A stretch of DNA of 64,000 bases from Marivita sp051859345 (GCF_051859345.1 NZ_JBHYFV010000001.1:186001-250000); one strand, 5' to 3'. Shown: positions 1 through 8,767, counted from the stretch's first letter. Numbers and translations are program-made. Notes: generated from the letters alone by a model not told the origin.

Positions 1-1313
1 CGCATGGTGTCATCGAGACCCGAACGCACCAGTTCAAGCTCGTCCGCGCCACGCAGGTATTTCGATTTGAAATCCGGTGTCATCGACCACTGGTCCCCCA
101 AATGGTTGCTCAGCCGTTCAAGCTCTTGCACGATCAGTTCGTGGCGGGATTCCTCTTGCCGGCGCTGCATTCGGCCAAAGCGGATATGGCTGAGGTTCTT
201 GACCCATTCAAAATACGATACCGTGACACCCCCGGCGTTCGCAAACATGTCAGGAATGATAACCGTTCCCTTGTCCCGCAGGATTTCGTCTGCACCGGCG
301 GTGATCGGACCGTTTGCAGCTTCGATGATCAAAGGCGCCTTGATATTGTCCGCGTTGGTCAGATTGATGACCCCCTCCAAGGCGGCCGGGATCAGGATGT
401 CGCATTCCTGTTCAAGCACCTTGGCACCGTTGGCGGTATGCGCGGCGTCGGGGAACCCGGTGATGCCATCATGCTTGACGATCCAGTCGCGCACAGCATC
501 GACGTTGATGCCGTTTTCGTTGAAAAGCGCACCATCCCGTTCGATGATCCCGATGACCCGGCAACCATCTTCGTCCTGAAGGAATTTGGCAGCGTGGTAG
601 CCCACATTGCCCAAGCCCTGCACGATAACGCGTTTACCATCCAGGGAGCCTGACAATCCCGCCGCCTTGACGTCTTCGGGGTGACGGAAAAATTCGCGCA
701 GGGCGTATTGGACGCCCCGTCCCGTTGCCTCGACCCGGCCCGAAATGCCCCCCCCGTTTAGCGGCTTGCCCGTCACACAGGCACGCGCATTGATGTCGGT
801 CGTGTTCATCCGGGCATATTGATCCGAGATCCAGGCCATTTCCCGTTCGCCGGTTCCCATATCAGGGGCAGGAACGTTTTGCGCCGGGTTGATCATGTCG
901 CGCTTGATCAACTCATAGGCAAAGCGCCGGGTGATCAGTTCAAGTTCATGTTCATCATATTCGCGCGGATCTATCCGCAAGCCCCCCTTTGAGCCGCCGA
1001 ACGGTGCTTCGACCAAAGCGCATTTGTAGGTCATCAGCGCCGCAAGCGCCTCGACCTCGTCCTGATTGACCGACATGGCGAAGCGGATGCCGCCCTTGAC
1101 GGGTTCCATGTGTTCGGAATGGACCGAACGATATCCGGTGAACGTCTTGATCTGGCCCCGCAGACGCACGCCGAAGCGCACCGTGTAGGTGGCGTTGCAG
1201 ACGCGGATTTTTTCCTCTAGTCCGGGCGGAAGGTCCATCAGCGCCACAGCGCGGTTGAACATCAGGTCTACCGATTCCCGAAATGTCGGTTCATTGGCTG
1301 GTATCAAGTTCAT
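1..1313 (-). CDS. gdhA: Glu/Leu/Phe/Val dehydrogenase (glutamate dehydrogenase), 3' end cut by the window
   Basis: This enzyme interconverts glutamate and 2-oxoglutarate plus ammonia with NAD(P). The minus-strand reading begins at the ATG at 1313-1311, preceded by a GGGAGG ribosome-binding site. It stays open to the window edge, giving about 437 residues with no stop, so the C-terminus is missing. Visible family motifs are the substrate-lysine region (PFGGSKGG, about residue 100), the catalytic stretch PAPDMGTGEREM, and a Rossmann segment (VIVQGLGNVGYHAA). NAGG follows in the nucleotide-binding domain. The family assignment is strong. Preference for glutamate over branched amino acids follows from family similarity only. 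Confidence 0.9.
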   Translation of the reverse strand, partial: MNLIPANEPTFRESVDLMFNRAVALMDLPPGLEEKIRVCNATYTVRFGVRLRGQIKTFTGYRSVHSEHMEPVKGGIRFAMSVNQDEVEALAALMTYKCALVEAPFGGSKGGLRIDPREYDEHELELITRRFAYELIKRDMINPAQNVPAPDMGTGEREMAWISDQYARMNTTDINARACVTGKPLNGGGISGRVEATGRGVQYALREFFRHPEDVKAAGLSGSLDGKRVIVQGLGNVGYHAAKFLQDEDGCRVIGIIERDGALFNENGINVDAVRDWIVKHDGITGFPDAAHTANGAKVLEQECDILIPAALEGVINLTNADNIKAPLIIEAANGPITAGADEILRDKGTVIIPDMFANAGGVTVSYFEWVKNLSHIRFGRMQRRQEESRHELIVQELERLSNHLGDQWSMTPDFKSKYLRGADELELVRSGLDDTM

Positions 1314-1612
1314 CTGTCCCTCCCGGAGTTGCAGGCATTCGACCCTTCTTTGACATGAGCCTATGACAGCTAAGTTAATTTCGCACGCAATACTGTCGCA
1401 CCCCAGTTGCCGAGACGAAACCGAAGATTGCGGTTGACTGTTTCACCCATGGCATCAATGGGGCCTGAAAAGCAAAAATTATCCCGAAAAAACAATACAC
1501 TCCTTATTTTTTCCACAATTGGAGCCGCAATCCCGCCGTGTTTCGCCTTCATCTCTCCCAAAATCTAAGTGGGGTGTCAGTCTGTCCTGAAAGGGCGGGA
1601 AAGAGGTAACAA
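1314..1612. other. Intergenic region between divergent gdhA and tadG-like genes
   Basis: About 300 bases hold the 5' regions of two divergent genes and no credible coding sequence. An AT-rich patch lies at about 1470-1520, and an AGAGG ribosome-binding site sits just before the ATG at 1613. I could not assign promoter boxes with confidence. Confidence 0.5.
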
Positions 1613-3283
1613 ATGATCGGATTAAGCAACCTTCTGCCAAGGCTGCCGGTCGGGAAACGGAAAAAGTCCTTGTTGCGGTCCAGTGTGGCCGTGACATTGA
1701 ACCGTTACGCTCGGGAAACCGATGGCAACATGTCGTTCCTGGCGATGGCCGGGGCGTTGATTATGATGGCCTACGGCGGCATCGGGATCGATATGATCCA
1801 CGCCGAAGTTGAACGGACACGCCTGCAAAACACGCTGGACCGTGCAGTTCTTGCTGCGGCGGACCTTGAACAACAGATCGAACCGACCGTGATCGTTCAC
1901 GATTACCTCGCGAAGATGAATCTGGAGGACGTGTCAGCCACAGTGAACATCTCTGTGGATGAGGGTCTCAACTTCCGGACAGTGGCTGCCAACGCCCAGC
2001 GCATTTTCCCCACAAGCTTTCTGAAGGTCTTTGGTGTCGAAGAGCTTCAGGCGACCGGTATTTCGGCTGCCGAGGAAAAGATCTCCAATATCGAAATCTC
2101 GCTCATCCTCGATATTTCGGGGTCGATGGGGTCGAACCAGAAGATCAACAACCTTCGCAACGCTGCGGTCGAATTCGTTGAGACGGTGATCGACAGTGAC
2201 AGCACCGGACTGACGACGATCAACATCGTTCCCTACAATGCGACGGTGAACCTGGGGTCAACCCTTTCGCAGTATTACACACTGACAGACGAGCACGACT
2301 ACTCAAGCTGTGTGATCTTCCCGGACAACGTATTTACGTCCCGCGCGATTTCACCAAACGAGGCGCTTCAGCGTCTGGCGCATTTCGATCCAAACTCGCT
2401 GAGCGAAAGCACAACGTCGATTCCCACACCCTGGTGCCCGGATGATGACTACGGCTCGGTTATTGCCCACAGCTCTGACGAGGCCGAGCTTGTCGCTCAT
2501 ATCCAAAGCCTTGGTGCTGGCGGCAACACGGCGATTGACCTTGGGATGAAGTGGGGCGTCGCCCTTCTGGATCCGTCGGCCCAACCGGTCGTGAACGCGT
2601 TGATTTCCGATGGTCATGCGGTGGCCGAAGCAACCGGTCGCCCTGCGGCTTATGATGCAGAGGATGCGCTCAAGATTGCCGTGGTCATGACAGACGGCAT
2701 GAACACGACGCAGTATGATCTGGCACCTGAATACGCCAGCGGCATGTCGAACATCTGGATTGATGATCGGGGTGACAACTACGCGAGCAACGATCGGTTC
2801 TCGCACCGGGTGCGCGATTACAGCGGCTCCAGCAACGACGTCTATTTCTGGGAGCGTTACGAAAACTCTTCCTGGAACAACCGGTATGACAATGATCCGG
2901 ATGGCGGCAACAACGCGCGTCGTATGACCAATGCGGAAGTCTTTGCACGCTGGGGCACACGCGCCTTTGGCAACAAATTCTTCCGGCAGCCGTATTACGA
3001 CAACTACCTGTCGTACAATCAGTACTACAACGCCTATTATTCGTATGTACCGATTGTCAGCGGGAACGAGGCGGACGCGCGTCTGTCCACGATCTGCTCG
3101 CAGGCACGCGATGCCGACATCACTGTCTTTGCAATCGGGTTCGAAGCACCTTCAGAGGGTCAACAGGCCATGCGGGACTGTGCGTCGTCACCGGCCCACT
3201 ACTTTCCAGTCGAAGGCCTTGAGATTTCCGATGCGTTTCGGGCGATTGCCCGGACCATTAACCAGTTGAGGTTGACACAATGA
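1613..3283 (+). CDS. TadG-like pilus assembly protein with vWA domain
   Basis: A 556-residue membrane-anchored protein of the Tad (Flp pilus) type. A basic N-terminus (about 1-36) precedes a TadE/G-like hydrophobic segment (about 40-66, SFLAMAGALIMMAYGG) with the usual ER.LQNTLDRAVLAAA continuation. A von Willebrand A domain follows, with an intact MIDAS motif DISGSMGS (D167, S169, S171) and MTDG further on. A Tyr/Asn-rich insert occupies about 360-490 before the end of the vWA fold. It overlaps the next gene by four bases (ATGA), which indicates translational coupling. The likely role is in an envelope-anchored pilus or adhesion complex. No tad ATPase or secretin gene is in this window. Confidence 0.85.
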   Translation: MIGLSNLLPRLPVGKRKKSLLRSSVAVTLNRYARETDGNMSFLAMAGALIMMAYGGIGIDMIHAEVERTRLQNTLDRAVLAAADLEQQIEPTVIVHDYLAKMNLEDVSATVNISVDEGLNFRTVAANAQRIFPTSFLKVFGVEELQATGISAAEEKISNIEISLILDISGSMGSNQKINNLRNAAVEFVETVIDSDSTGLTTINIVPYNATVNLGSTLSQYYTLTDEHDYSSCVIFPDNVFTSRAISPNEALQRLAHFDPNSLSESTTSIPTPWCPDDDYGSVIAHSSDEAELVAHIQSLGAGGNTAIDLGMKWGVALLDPSAQPVVNALISDGHAVAEATGRPAAYDAEDALKIAVVMTDGMNTTQYDLAPEYASGMSNIWIDDRGDNYASNDRFSHRVRDYSGSSNDVYFWERYENSSWNNRYDNDPDGGNNARRMTNAEVFARWGTRAFGNKFFRQPYYDNYLSYNQYYNAYYSYVPIVSGNEADARLSTICSQARDADITVFAIGFEAPSEGQQAMRDCASSPAHYFPVEGLEISDAFRAIARTINQLRLTQ

Positions 3284-3819
3284 CACGGCCTAAATTCATG
3301 AAACTCCGCGGCTTTCTGCGGGACGAAAGTGGCTCGGTTGTTCTGATCCCCTTCGTAATCTGGCTGCCCCTTTTCCTTGCAATCATCATTGCGGGCCTGG
3401 AAATCGGCGCACTTTCCATCCGCCACACGCAACTCGAGCGTGGTCTGGACCTGACGGTTCGTGAGGTTCGGCTGGGAACGGGTGAAAACCTCGACCACGA
3501 CACGCTCAAGCAGATGATTTGCGACAACACGACCATTCTTGGCGATTGCGAACAGATGCTTCGGCTCGAGATGATCCCGCTCGACCTGCGCGCCTGGAAC
3601 GAACCGCCGCGTGCTGCTGACTGTGTTGACTCGGCACAGCCGGTCCAACCGCTCCGTCAGTTCGACTCGGGGGAACCCAACGAATTGATGATGCTTCGTG
3701 CGTGCTACAAGTATCGGCCGATCACTCCGGCGGGTGCCATTGCAGCCGCAATGCCGAAAGACAGCGAAGGCTACGCAGCCATCGTCTCCTTCTCGGCCTT
3801 CGTACAGGAGCCATACTAA
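3280..3819 (+). CDS. TadE-family pilus assembly protein
   Basis: A 179-residue protein with the TadE plan: a short basic cytoplasmic head, an acidic D-E-S-G motif, then one transmembrane segment (about residues 20-41, LIPFVIWLPLFLAIIIAG) and a periplasmic domain. The domain contains several cysteines (about 83-135) that could form disulphides. The ATG overlaps the upstream TGA (ATGA) and its own TAA overlaps the next ATG (TAATG). It is therefore the middle gene of a coupled three-gene operon. TadE proteins are minor pilin-like, prepilin-peptidase-processed components. Confidence 0.82.
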   Translation: MTRPKFMKLRGFLRDESGSVVLIPFVIWLPLFLAIIIAGLEIGALSIRHTQLERGLDLTVREVRLGTGENLDHDTLKQMICDNTTILGDCEQMLRLEMIPLDLRAWNEPPRAADCVDSAQPVQPLRQFDSGEPNELMMLRACYKYRPITPAGAIAAAMPKDSEGYAAIVSFSAFVQEPY

Positions 3820-4520
3820 TGTCTGATCGTATCAAGAAACTCGTGTCGCGGTTTGCCCGCGACGACAAAGGGGACATCACGCTTGAAGCGATGATCGTTC
3901 TGCCGGCCCTGCTTGTCATTTTTGCGGCGACCTGGGTGTACTTCGATGTGATGCGTCAGCATACCATCAACCAGAAGGCCAACTACACCATCGGGGATAT
4001 CGTCTCTCGTGAGACGGAGGTTCTCGACGATGCCTATGTCGACAATGCCCGAGAGCTTCTGTTCCATCTGGCGCAGGCTCAGGGTAACGATGTCGATCTG
4101 CGCATCTCGGTTGTGCAATATGTCGGTGACGGTGTCGGTCAGGGATCGTACCAACTCATCTGGTCAACGTCCCGTGGCGATTGGTCGGCGCTGACACAGG
4201 GTGACCTGGTGAACTACCAGAACCGCCTGCCGATCCTGTACTCGGGCGACCAGACCATCGTGGTTGAAACCCGCGACTGGTACGAACCAACCCTGCACTT
4301 GGCTGGTGTCGATGCGTTCGACATCTCGACCTATTCCTTCACCCGGCCACGGTTTGCACCGCAGGTCATCTTTGAAGGTATCAATGACGGGTCTGGCCGC
4401 ACATGGTTCAGCAACGGCTGGGGCAATGGCGACAACGACGCTCCGAGCGGCGAAATCGTGGTTGCCGACGGTGAAGGCGACGGCGACGATGACGGCGATG
4501 GTGAAGGCAACGGATCCTGA
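3819..4520 (+). CDS. TadE-family protein with Asp/Gly-rich C-terminal tail
   Basis: A 233-residue protein; the start is the ATG in the TAATG overlap with the preceding gene, not an upstream in-frame codon inside that gene. It has a basic head, an LEAM motif, a single membrane span (about residues 24-43, AMIVLPALLVIFAATWVYF) and a periplasmic region. The last 17 or so residues are almost entirely Asp, Glu, Gly and Asn (DGEGDGDDDGDGEGNG), which looks like a flexible acidic or calcium-binding tail. It is the third member of the TadG/TadE/TadE operon and ends two bases from a convergent gene. Confidence 0.8.
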   Translation: MSDRIKKLVSRFARDDKGDITLEAMIVLPALLVIFAATWVYFDVMRQHTINQKANYTIGDIVSRETEVLDDAYVDNARELLFHLAQAQGNDVDLRISVVQYVGDGVGQGSYQLIWSTSRGDWSALTQGDLVNYQNRLPILYSGDQTIVVETRDWYEPTLHLAGVDAFDISTYSFTRPRFAPQVIFEGINDGSGRTWFSNGWGNGDNDAPSGEIVVADGEGDGDDDGDGEGNGS

Positions 4521-4522
4521 GC

Positions 4523-4999
4523 CTACATACCGCGCTTGGCAATCATGATCGAAATGATGTCAGCCATCGGGCGGGCCTGAGCCCCAGGGGTCACCCCGCC
4601 CACAGCAACCCGGCGCCCTAAACGCCACCACAAACCCGGCTGCCACACCCGTGGCGCCGGGTTTTTCAATGTCAGAACGAACCCGTTGGACGGCTTCATC
4701 GCAAAAGCGCCCCGGTTCACCGCAACGACATCCTCGATCATAGCCAGAACCGTGCCGTCACTGTCGGTCAACGCCGTTTCGGTCAACAAAAGCTTCCGCG
4801 TGGTCGCAACCTGAAGCTTGTACGCCATCAACAGTGAAATGAGCCCCATTCCAATCAGGAACGCCTGCCAGACAAGGCTGGCCGGAGGTTGCACAAATGC
4901 GAGATACAGAACCAGCCCCCCCAGCATCAGAAACAGCGAGATGCCGACGATGCGCCGCGGGCCGCGCGGGTCTACCTCTGCAATAATCTCGTCGCGCAT
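4523..4999 (-). CDS. Hypothetical two-TM membrane protein
   Basis: A 158-residue protein. The ATG at 4999 follows a GGGAGAG site; longer in-frame starts would run into the preceding gene. Two adjacent hydrophobic segments (about 20-40 and 44-64) are followed by a soluble domain of roughly 90 residues. This resembles the layout of small membrane proteins with a PH-like cytoplasmic domain. I do not recognise a named family. It lies 46 bases downstream of the dehydrogenase gene on the same strand, so it may be co-transcribed with it. It converges with the tad operon, whose terminator it contains. Confidence 0.65.
   Translation of the reverse strand: MRDEIIAEVDPRGPRRIVGISLFLMLGGLVLYLAFVQPPASLVWQAFLIGMGLISLLMAYKLQVATTRKLLLTETALTDSDGTVLAMIEDVVAVNRGAFAMKPSNGFVLTLKNPAPRVWQPGLWWRLGRRVAVGGVTPGAQARPMADIISIMIAKRGM
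4633..4666 (+). terminator. Rho-independent-type terminator for the tad operon, inside the convergent gene
   Basis: AACCCGGC (4633-4640), a bulged T, then GCCAC-ACCC-GTGGC and GCCGGGTT form a near-continuous 13-bp stem, followed by a short T run (4662-4666). A second, wider pairing is available: 4607-4617 with 4653-4663, 11 bp perfect. The structure lies about 110 bases past the last tad stop, within the coding region of the opposite-strand gene. Confidence 0.65.
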
Positions 5000-5045
5000 T
5001 GCGTCTCTCCCGTGATCCGAAGACGCCAGTACCGCATTCCACGGG

Positions 5046-5996
5046 TCAAGGCGAGAGCGCGCGAAACACCTCCTGTCCACGCTCTTCCGGCTCGTCGTCG
5101 ATGAGTTCTGTGGGGAAACCCGGTGCAGTGATCGACAGCCCGGTCGCTTCTTCCAGACGCTCGATCAAACGGTCCGACTGGGCCCGGTCGCCATAGCGCG
5201 CCTGCCCGTCCTTGACAATTTCGATCAGCTTGGGCGAAATCTCAAGCGGCACGTTTCTGGCGTCGGCCAGTGCCTGGAACAGCCCGATATCCTTGAGCAC
5301 CAGATCCAACGTGAAATCGACATCCCGGTTGCCCGACAGGATCAACTGACTTTCGGTTTCATGTACAAATGACGTACCCGAAGACGCCTTGATCGCCTCG
5401 TAGGTGGTGGCAAGGTCAATCCCGTGCGCCGCCATGGTTGTCATCGCCTCGCACAGGCTAGCAAGGTGTACCGTCGCCAGATAGTTGGTCATCACCTTGA
5501 GCACCGATGCGCTGCCCACCTCACCTGTGTGCAGCACGCGGCGGCCCATATGCGTCAGCAGAGGCAGAACCGTTTCAAAGGTCGCACGGTCACAGCCCGC
5601 AAAGATCGAGATATTGCCCGTCGCAGCGCGATGGCATCCCCCCGAAACCGGACAATCGGCGGCCTGCCCGCCTTGTGCGTGAACCGCCTCGGCCTGCGCA
5701 CGGATCGCTTCGGGATCGGTGGTCGACATTTCGATCCAGATCTTTCCCGGCGCGATTTCCGGCAAAAGCTGATCCAGAACCACCTGTGACGCTGCGGGGC
5801 TGGGCAGGCTTGTGATGACCACGTCGCAATCGCGCATCATCTGCGCCGGGCTGCCTCCGGCCTTGGCCCCTTTCGCAACCAGCAAGGCCATGCGCGCCGG
5901 ATCAAGATCGAACACCGTCAAATCCACGCCGTTGCGTGCCAGCGTTCCGGCAAGCTTGGCTCCGACCGCCCCCAGACCTACAAATCCAACCCGCAT
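5046..5996 (-). CDS. NAD(P)-dependent beta-hydroxyacid dehydrogenase (3-hydroxyisobutyrate dehydrogenase-like)
   Basis: A 316-residue oxidoreductase of the beta-hydroxyacid dehydrogenase family. The N-terminal Rossmann motif is GFVGLGAVGAKLA (residues 4-16). The family substrate-binding signature follows (DCPVSGG, about 120), and the catalytic lysine lies in VLKVMTNYLA (about 175). The C-terminal helical domain carries the conserved KDIGLF stretch. Length fits the family, which includes 3-hydroxyisobutyrate, tartronate semialdehyde and related dehydrogenases. The substrate cannot be told from the sequence, and the neighbours do not define a pathway. Confidence 0.82.
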   Translation of the reverse strand: MRVGFVGLGAVGAKLAGTLARNGVDLTVFDLDPARMALLVAKGAKAGGSPAQMMRDCDVVITSLPSPAASQVVLDQLLPEIAPGKIWIEMSTTDPEAIRAQAEAVHAQGGQAADCPVSGGCHRAATGNISIFAGCDRATFETVLPLLTHMGRRVLHTGEVGSASVLKVMTNYLATVHLASLCEAMTTMAAHGIDLATTYEAIKASSGTSFVHETESQLILSGNRDVDFTLDLVLKDIGLFQALADARNVPLEISPKLIEIVKDGQARYGDRAQSDRLIERLEEATGLSITAPGFPTELIDDEPEERGQEVFRALSP

Positions 5997-6097
5997 GCCG
6001 CACTCCCTGTTTGCCCGTTTGGCAACAAGGTGCAGCCGTCAGCCTGATCCTGTCATGGTCAAAACCGACGCCTGCATGTCTGCAAAGGCACAATGTC

Positions 6098-7897
6098 TTA
6101 TTCGGCGGCCATTCCGTCAGTGAACTGCAGCCGCGCCAGCCGTGCATAAAGCCCGTCTTCGGACACCAGCGCATCATGCGCACCGGTGGCGACAATACGT
6201 CCCTGATCCATCACGATGATCCGGTCGGCCTTTTTCACGGTGGCCAGACGATGCGCGACGATAACCGTCGTGCGTCCTTCCGATAACTCGTCCACCGCGT
6301 GCTGCACCGCCCGTTCGCTTTCTGCATCAAGCGCGCTGGTCGCCTCGTCCAGCAGCAGCACCGGCGCATCCCGCAGGATCGCGCGGGCGATCGCGATGCG
6401 CTGTTTCTGACCACCAGACAGCATCACGCCCCGTTCGCCCAACCAACTGTCATATCCGTCAGGCAATGCGGTGATGAAATCGTGCGCCGCCGCCGCCTGC
6501 GCCGCGACCTCGATCTCTGCATCCGAGGCGTCTGGCCGGCCGAAACGAATGTTCTCACGCGCAGACGCGGCAAAGATCACCGGATCCTGTGGCACCAGCG
6601 CGATATGTTTGCGGAAGGCATCGCGATTAAGCGCATCGACCCTCATCCCGTCGATGCACACCGCACCGGAATCGGGATCATAGAACCGCTGGATCAGCTG
6701 GATGATGGTGGTCTTGCCAGCACCGCTTGGCCCAACCACCGCAACCGTTTCACCGGGCGCAATCCGAAGGTTCACCCCGTCCAAAGCGGCCACACCCGGA
6801 CGGCTTGGATAGGCGAAATGCACATTCTCGAACGTGATCTCGCCCTGCACCGGTTCCGGCAATGTCACCGGTGTTTCAGGATCGTTGACCGTATCCTCGG
6901 CATGCAGCAATTCCACCAACCGTTCGGTCGCGCCTGCCGCGCGTTGCAATTCGCCAAAGATTTCGGACAAAGCCGCAACAGACCCTGCAACCATCACCGA
7001 ATAGATGACGAACTGCACAAGCGACCCCGCGCTCATCTCGCCGCCCCGCACATCGGTGGCCCCGATCCAGAGCACACCGACAATCCCCGTAAAGACAAGG
7101 AAAATCACGATCGCTGTCATCTGCGCGCGCGTCCAGATCCGGCGACGCGCAGCATCAAAGCTCTTTTCCGTCACATCACCGAAAGCATTGCGCGAAATCT
7201 CTTCATGCGTGAACGCCTGCACGGTCTGCACCGACAAAAGCGCCTCGGAGGCGTTGCCCGAGGACGCCGCGATCCAATCCTGATTTTCCCGGCTAAGCTT
7301 GCGCATCTTACGACCCAGCACGAGGATCGGCACAACCACGGCCGGCACGATCAACAACACCATCCCGGTGAGCTTGGCCGAGGTGAACAGCATCAGGATG
7401 ATACCGCCGAAAAAGATCAGAACATTGCGCAGCGCGATGGAAATGGACGATCCGATCACGCTCAGAATTAGCGTCGTATCGGTCGTGATGCGGCTCAAGA
7501 CCTCTCCGGTCATCACACGTTCAAAAAACGACGGGCTTAATCCGATCACCCGCGCGAACAAAGCTTTGCGAATATCCGCCACAACCCGTTCACCCAACCG
7601 CGTGACAAGCGCATAGCGCAGGGCCGTGCCGATCGCCAAGAGCCCGGCAATACCCAAAGCAGCCGAGAAATACAGGTCAAGCAGCGCGCCATCGGACGTG
7701 TTGAAATTATCCACCACGCGCCGAACGGCCATCGGCAGTATCAGAGACACCGTTGCCGTTGCGGAAAGCGCAAACAGCGCCGCGAACATCAACAGCCTGT
7801 AGGGTGCGACAAACGGCCAAAGCGCTGCCAGCGAACCCAGCTTCTTGGACTTTTCTCGTTCTTCGTTCTTTGCCGGTAAAGGAGTTGCGTCCGCCAT
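6098..7897 (-). CDS. ABC exporter, fused permease/ATPase (MsbA/LmrA-like)
   Basis: A 599-residue half-transporter. The ATG at 7897 (MADATP) is preferred over an upstream in-frame TTG. Residues about 30-310 form an ABC-exporter membrane domain with several hydrophobic helices. The C-terminal nucleotide-binding domain has Walker A GPSGAGKTT, signature LSGGQKQRIAIARA, Walker B VLLLDEATSALD and a switch histidine (VIVAHR). It should act as a homodimer or heterodimer exporting a lipid, peptide or drug, with the substrate unknown. It lies between tRNA-Gly and the dehydrogenase gene as an apparent single transcription unit. Confidence 0.88.
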   Translation of the reverse strand: MADATPLPAKNEEREKSKKLGSLAALWPFVAPYRLLMFAALFALSATATVSLILPMAVRRVVDNFNTSDGALLDLYFSAALGIAGLLAIGTALRYALVTRLGERVVADIRKALFARVIGLSPSFFERVMTGEVLSRITTDTTLILSVIGSSISIALRNVLIFFGGIILMLFTSAKLTGMVLLIVPAVVVPILVLGRKMRKLSRENQDWIAASSGNASEALLSVQTVQAFTHEEISRNAFGDVTEKSFDAARRRIWTRAQMTAIVIFLVFTGIVGVLWIGATDVRGGEMSAGSLVQFVIYSVMVAGSVAALSEIFGELQRAAGATERLVELLHAEDTVNDPETPVTLPEPVQGEITFENVHFAYPSRPGVAALDGVNLRIAPGETVAVVGPSGAGKTTIIQLIQRFYDPDSGAVCIDGMRVDALNRDAFRKHIALVPQDPVIFAASARENIRFGRPDASDAEIEVAAQAAAAHDFITALPDGYDSWLGERGVMLSGGQKQRIAIARAILRDAPVLLLDEATSALDAESERAVQHAVDELSEGRTTVIVAHRLATVKKADRIIVMDQGRIVATGAHDALVSEDGLYARLARLQFTDGMAAE

Positions 7898-8032
7898 TGA
7901 ATACCTGTGTTTTTGCTGCGCATGCTTAAACCTTGGCATGACCACAATGGTCAAGCCGAACGCGCCCCGAATGCCGATTTGCCGCGCCAAGACTGCTGCG
8001 ATCAAGCGGAAACCAAATTTTCAGGAGTCCTT

Positions 8033-8106
8033 TGGAGCGGGCGACGGGAATCGAACCCGTATCATCAGCTTGGAAGGCTGAGGTCTTACCATTACACAAC
8101 GCCCGC
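8033..8106 (-). tRNA. tRNA-Gly (anticodon UCC)
   Basis: A 7-bp acceptor stem (GCGGGCG with CGCCCGC) and an encoded CCA (8033-8035) are present. The anticodon stem TCAGC/GCTGA encloses loop CTTCCAA, giving anticodon TCC. The T arm contains GGTTCGATTCC. Length with CCA is 74 nt. Confidence 0.97.
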
Positions 8107-8178
8107 TCAACATGCTACGGGGTATTTCATGCTCGTTCGGAGGTCAAGTATCTGCTGAACATTGGGGAAGGAATTTCG

Positions 8179-8277
8179 ATGACCAAACCACAGGCTGTGA
8201 TCATTGGGGTCGGCGACGGACTTTCGGCGGCTCTGGCGCGAGAGTTGATGGCAGACTATTCTTTGGCGCTGGCCGCC
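8179..8277 (+). pseudogene. N-terminal fragment of a short-chain dehydrogenase (SDR) gene
   Basis: Starting at an ATG behind a GGAAGGA site, about 33 codons read as a typical SDR start: a beta strand, a nucleotide-binding glycine motif (IGVGDGLSAALARE) and a second strand (LALAAQ). The similarity then stops abruptly at the junction with a reversed IS3-type transposase fragment. The frame runs on as nonsense to 8517. Most of the roughly 230-250-residue family protein is missing, so this is a remnant. Confidence 0.7.
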
Positions 8278-8422
8278 CAACGGCTCTCATGCTGCCCTGC
8301 GCCTTCCAAAACCATCCGCACAGCACGCTCGCGCACTTCTGGTGAATACTTGTTCGTCGTCTTTGTCATGATGCTCCATCCTACTCATGAGTTGGAGCCT
8401 CCGCCAAACCCGGCGCGGTTCG
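8271..8422 (-). mobile_element. Remnant of an IS3-family element (left end plus start of orfA)
   Basis: On the minus strand an ATG at 8369 opens a reading frame that begins MTKTTNKYSPEVRERAV and continues through HESRWAA. This is the characteristic start of IS3-family OrfA (helix-turn-helix transposase subunit). About 33 codons remain before the match ends at the SDR junction. The sequence upstream (about 8390-8422, GAACCGCGCCGGGTTTGGCG) looks like the left terminal region of the element. The rest of orfA, all of orfB and the right end are absent. Confidence 0.7.
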
Positions 8423-8437
8423 AACAAGGTTATTCAT

Positions 8438-8581
8438 ATGTTCGCGACAACACCAACTCTGCACTTGTTGTGCGGAAAAATTGCTTCTGGAAAATCCACT
8501 CTGACTGTCCAACTTAGTCGCACGGCTGGAACTATTGTGATTGCTGAAGATGAGTGGCTGAATGGTCTCAGTTCCATCTAA
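8438..8581 (+). pseudogene. Truncated P-loop kinase/AAA ATPase gene
   Basis: An ATG at 8438 opens 47 codons with a Walker A motif (LLCGKIASGKSTL, about residues 9-21) and an E-D-E-W segment. This matches the start of small P-loop kinase-like ATPases of the AAA_33/zeta-type fold, which normally run to 150-200 residues. A stop at 8579-8581 ends the frame, and nothing resembling the rest of the domain follows before tRNA-Gln. It directly abuts the IS3 remnant. It is most likely a broken gene; expression of a short peptide cannot be excluded. Confidence 0.6.
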
Positions 8582-8628
8582 AGCAGGATAGGTTCCAATT
8601 CACGCTGGATACCACAGTAGGTAAGAAC

Positions 8629-8703
8629 TGGCTGGGATGGTAGGATTCGAACCTACGGTACACTGTACCAAAAACAGTTGCCTTACCACTTGGCTACATC
8701 CCA
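8629..8703 (-). tRNA. tRNA-Gln (anticodon UUG)
   Basis: Acceptor stem TGGGATG pairs with CATCCCA, with discriminator G and an encoded CCA (8629-8631). The anticodon stem ACTGT/ACAGT encloses loop TTTTGGT, giving anticodon TTG. The T arm is GGTTCGAATCC. Length with CCA is 75 nt. Confidence 0.97.
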
Positions 8704-8767
8704 ACCGTGCGGCGGTGTTTACTCGGCTACGGTAGCAGGATCAAGACCCCTAAAACCGAAAAATTGC

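Noticed and set aside
1370..1697. Small minus-strand open frames upstream of the tadG-like gene
   Set aside because: They lack ribosome-binding sites and any protein-like pattern, and one overlaps the start of the tadG-like gene.
6299..7471. 390-codon plus-strand open frame
   Set aside because: It is antisense to the ABC exporter, which has complete Walker A, signature and Walker B motifs.
8112..8581. One intact gene running through 8032-8517
   Set aside because: The frame joins the SDR start to antisense IS3 sequence and has no coherent domain after the junction, so it is a chance fusion.
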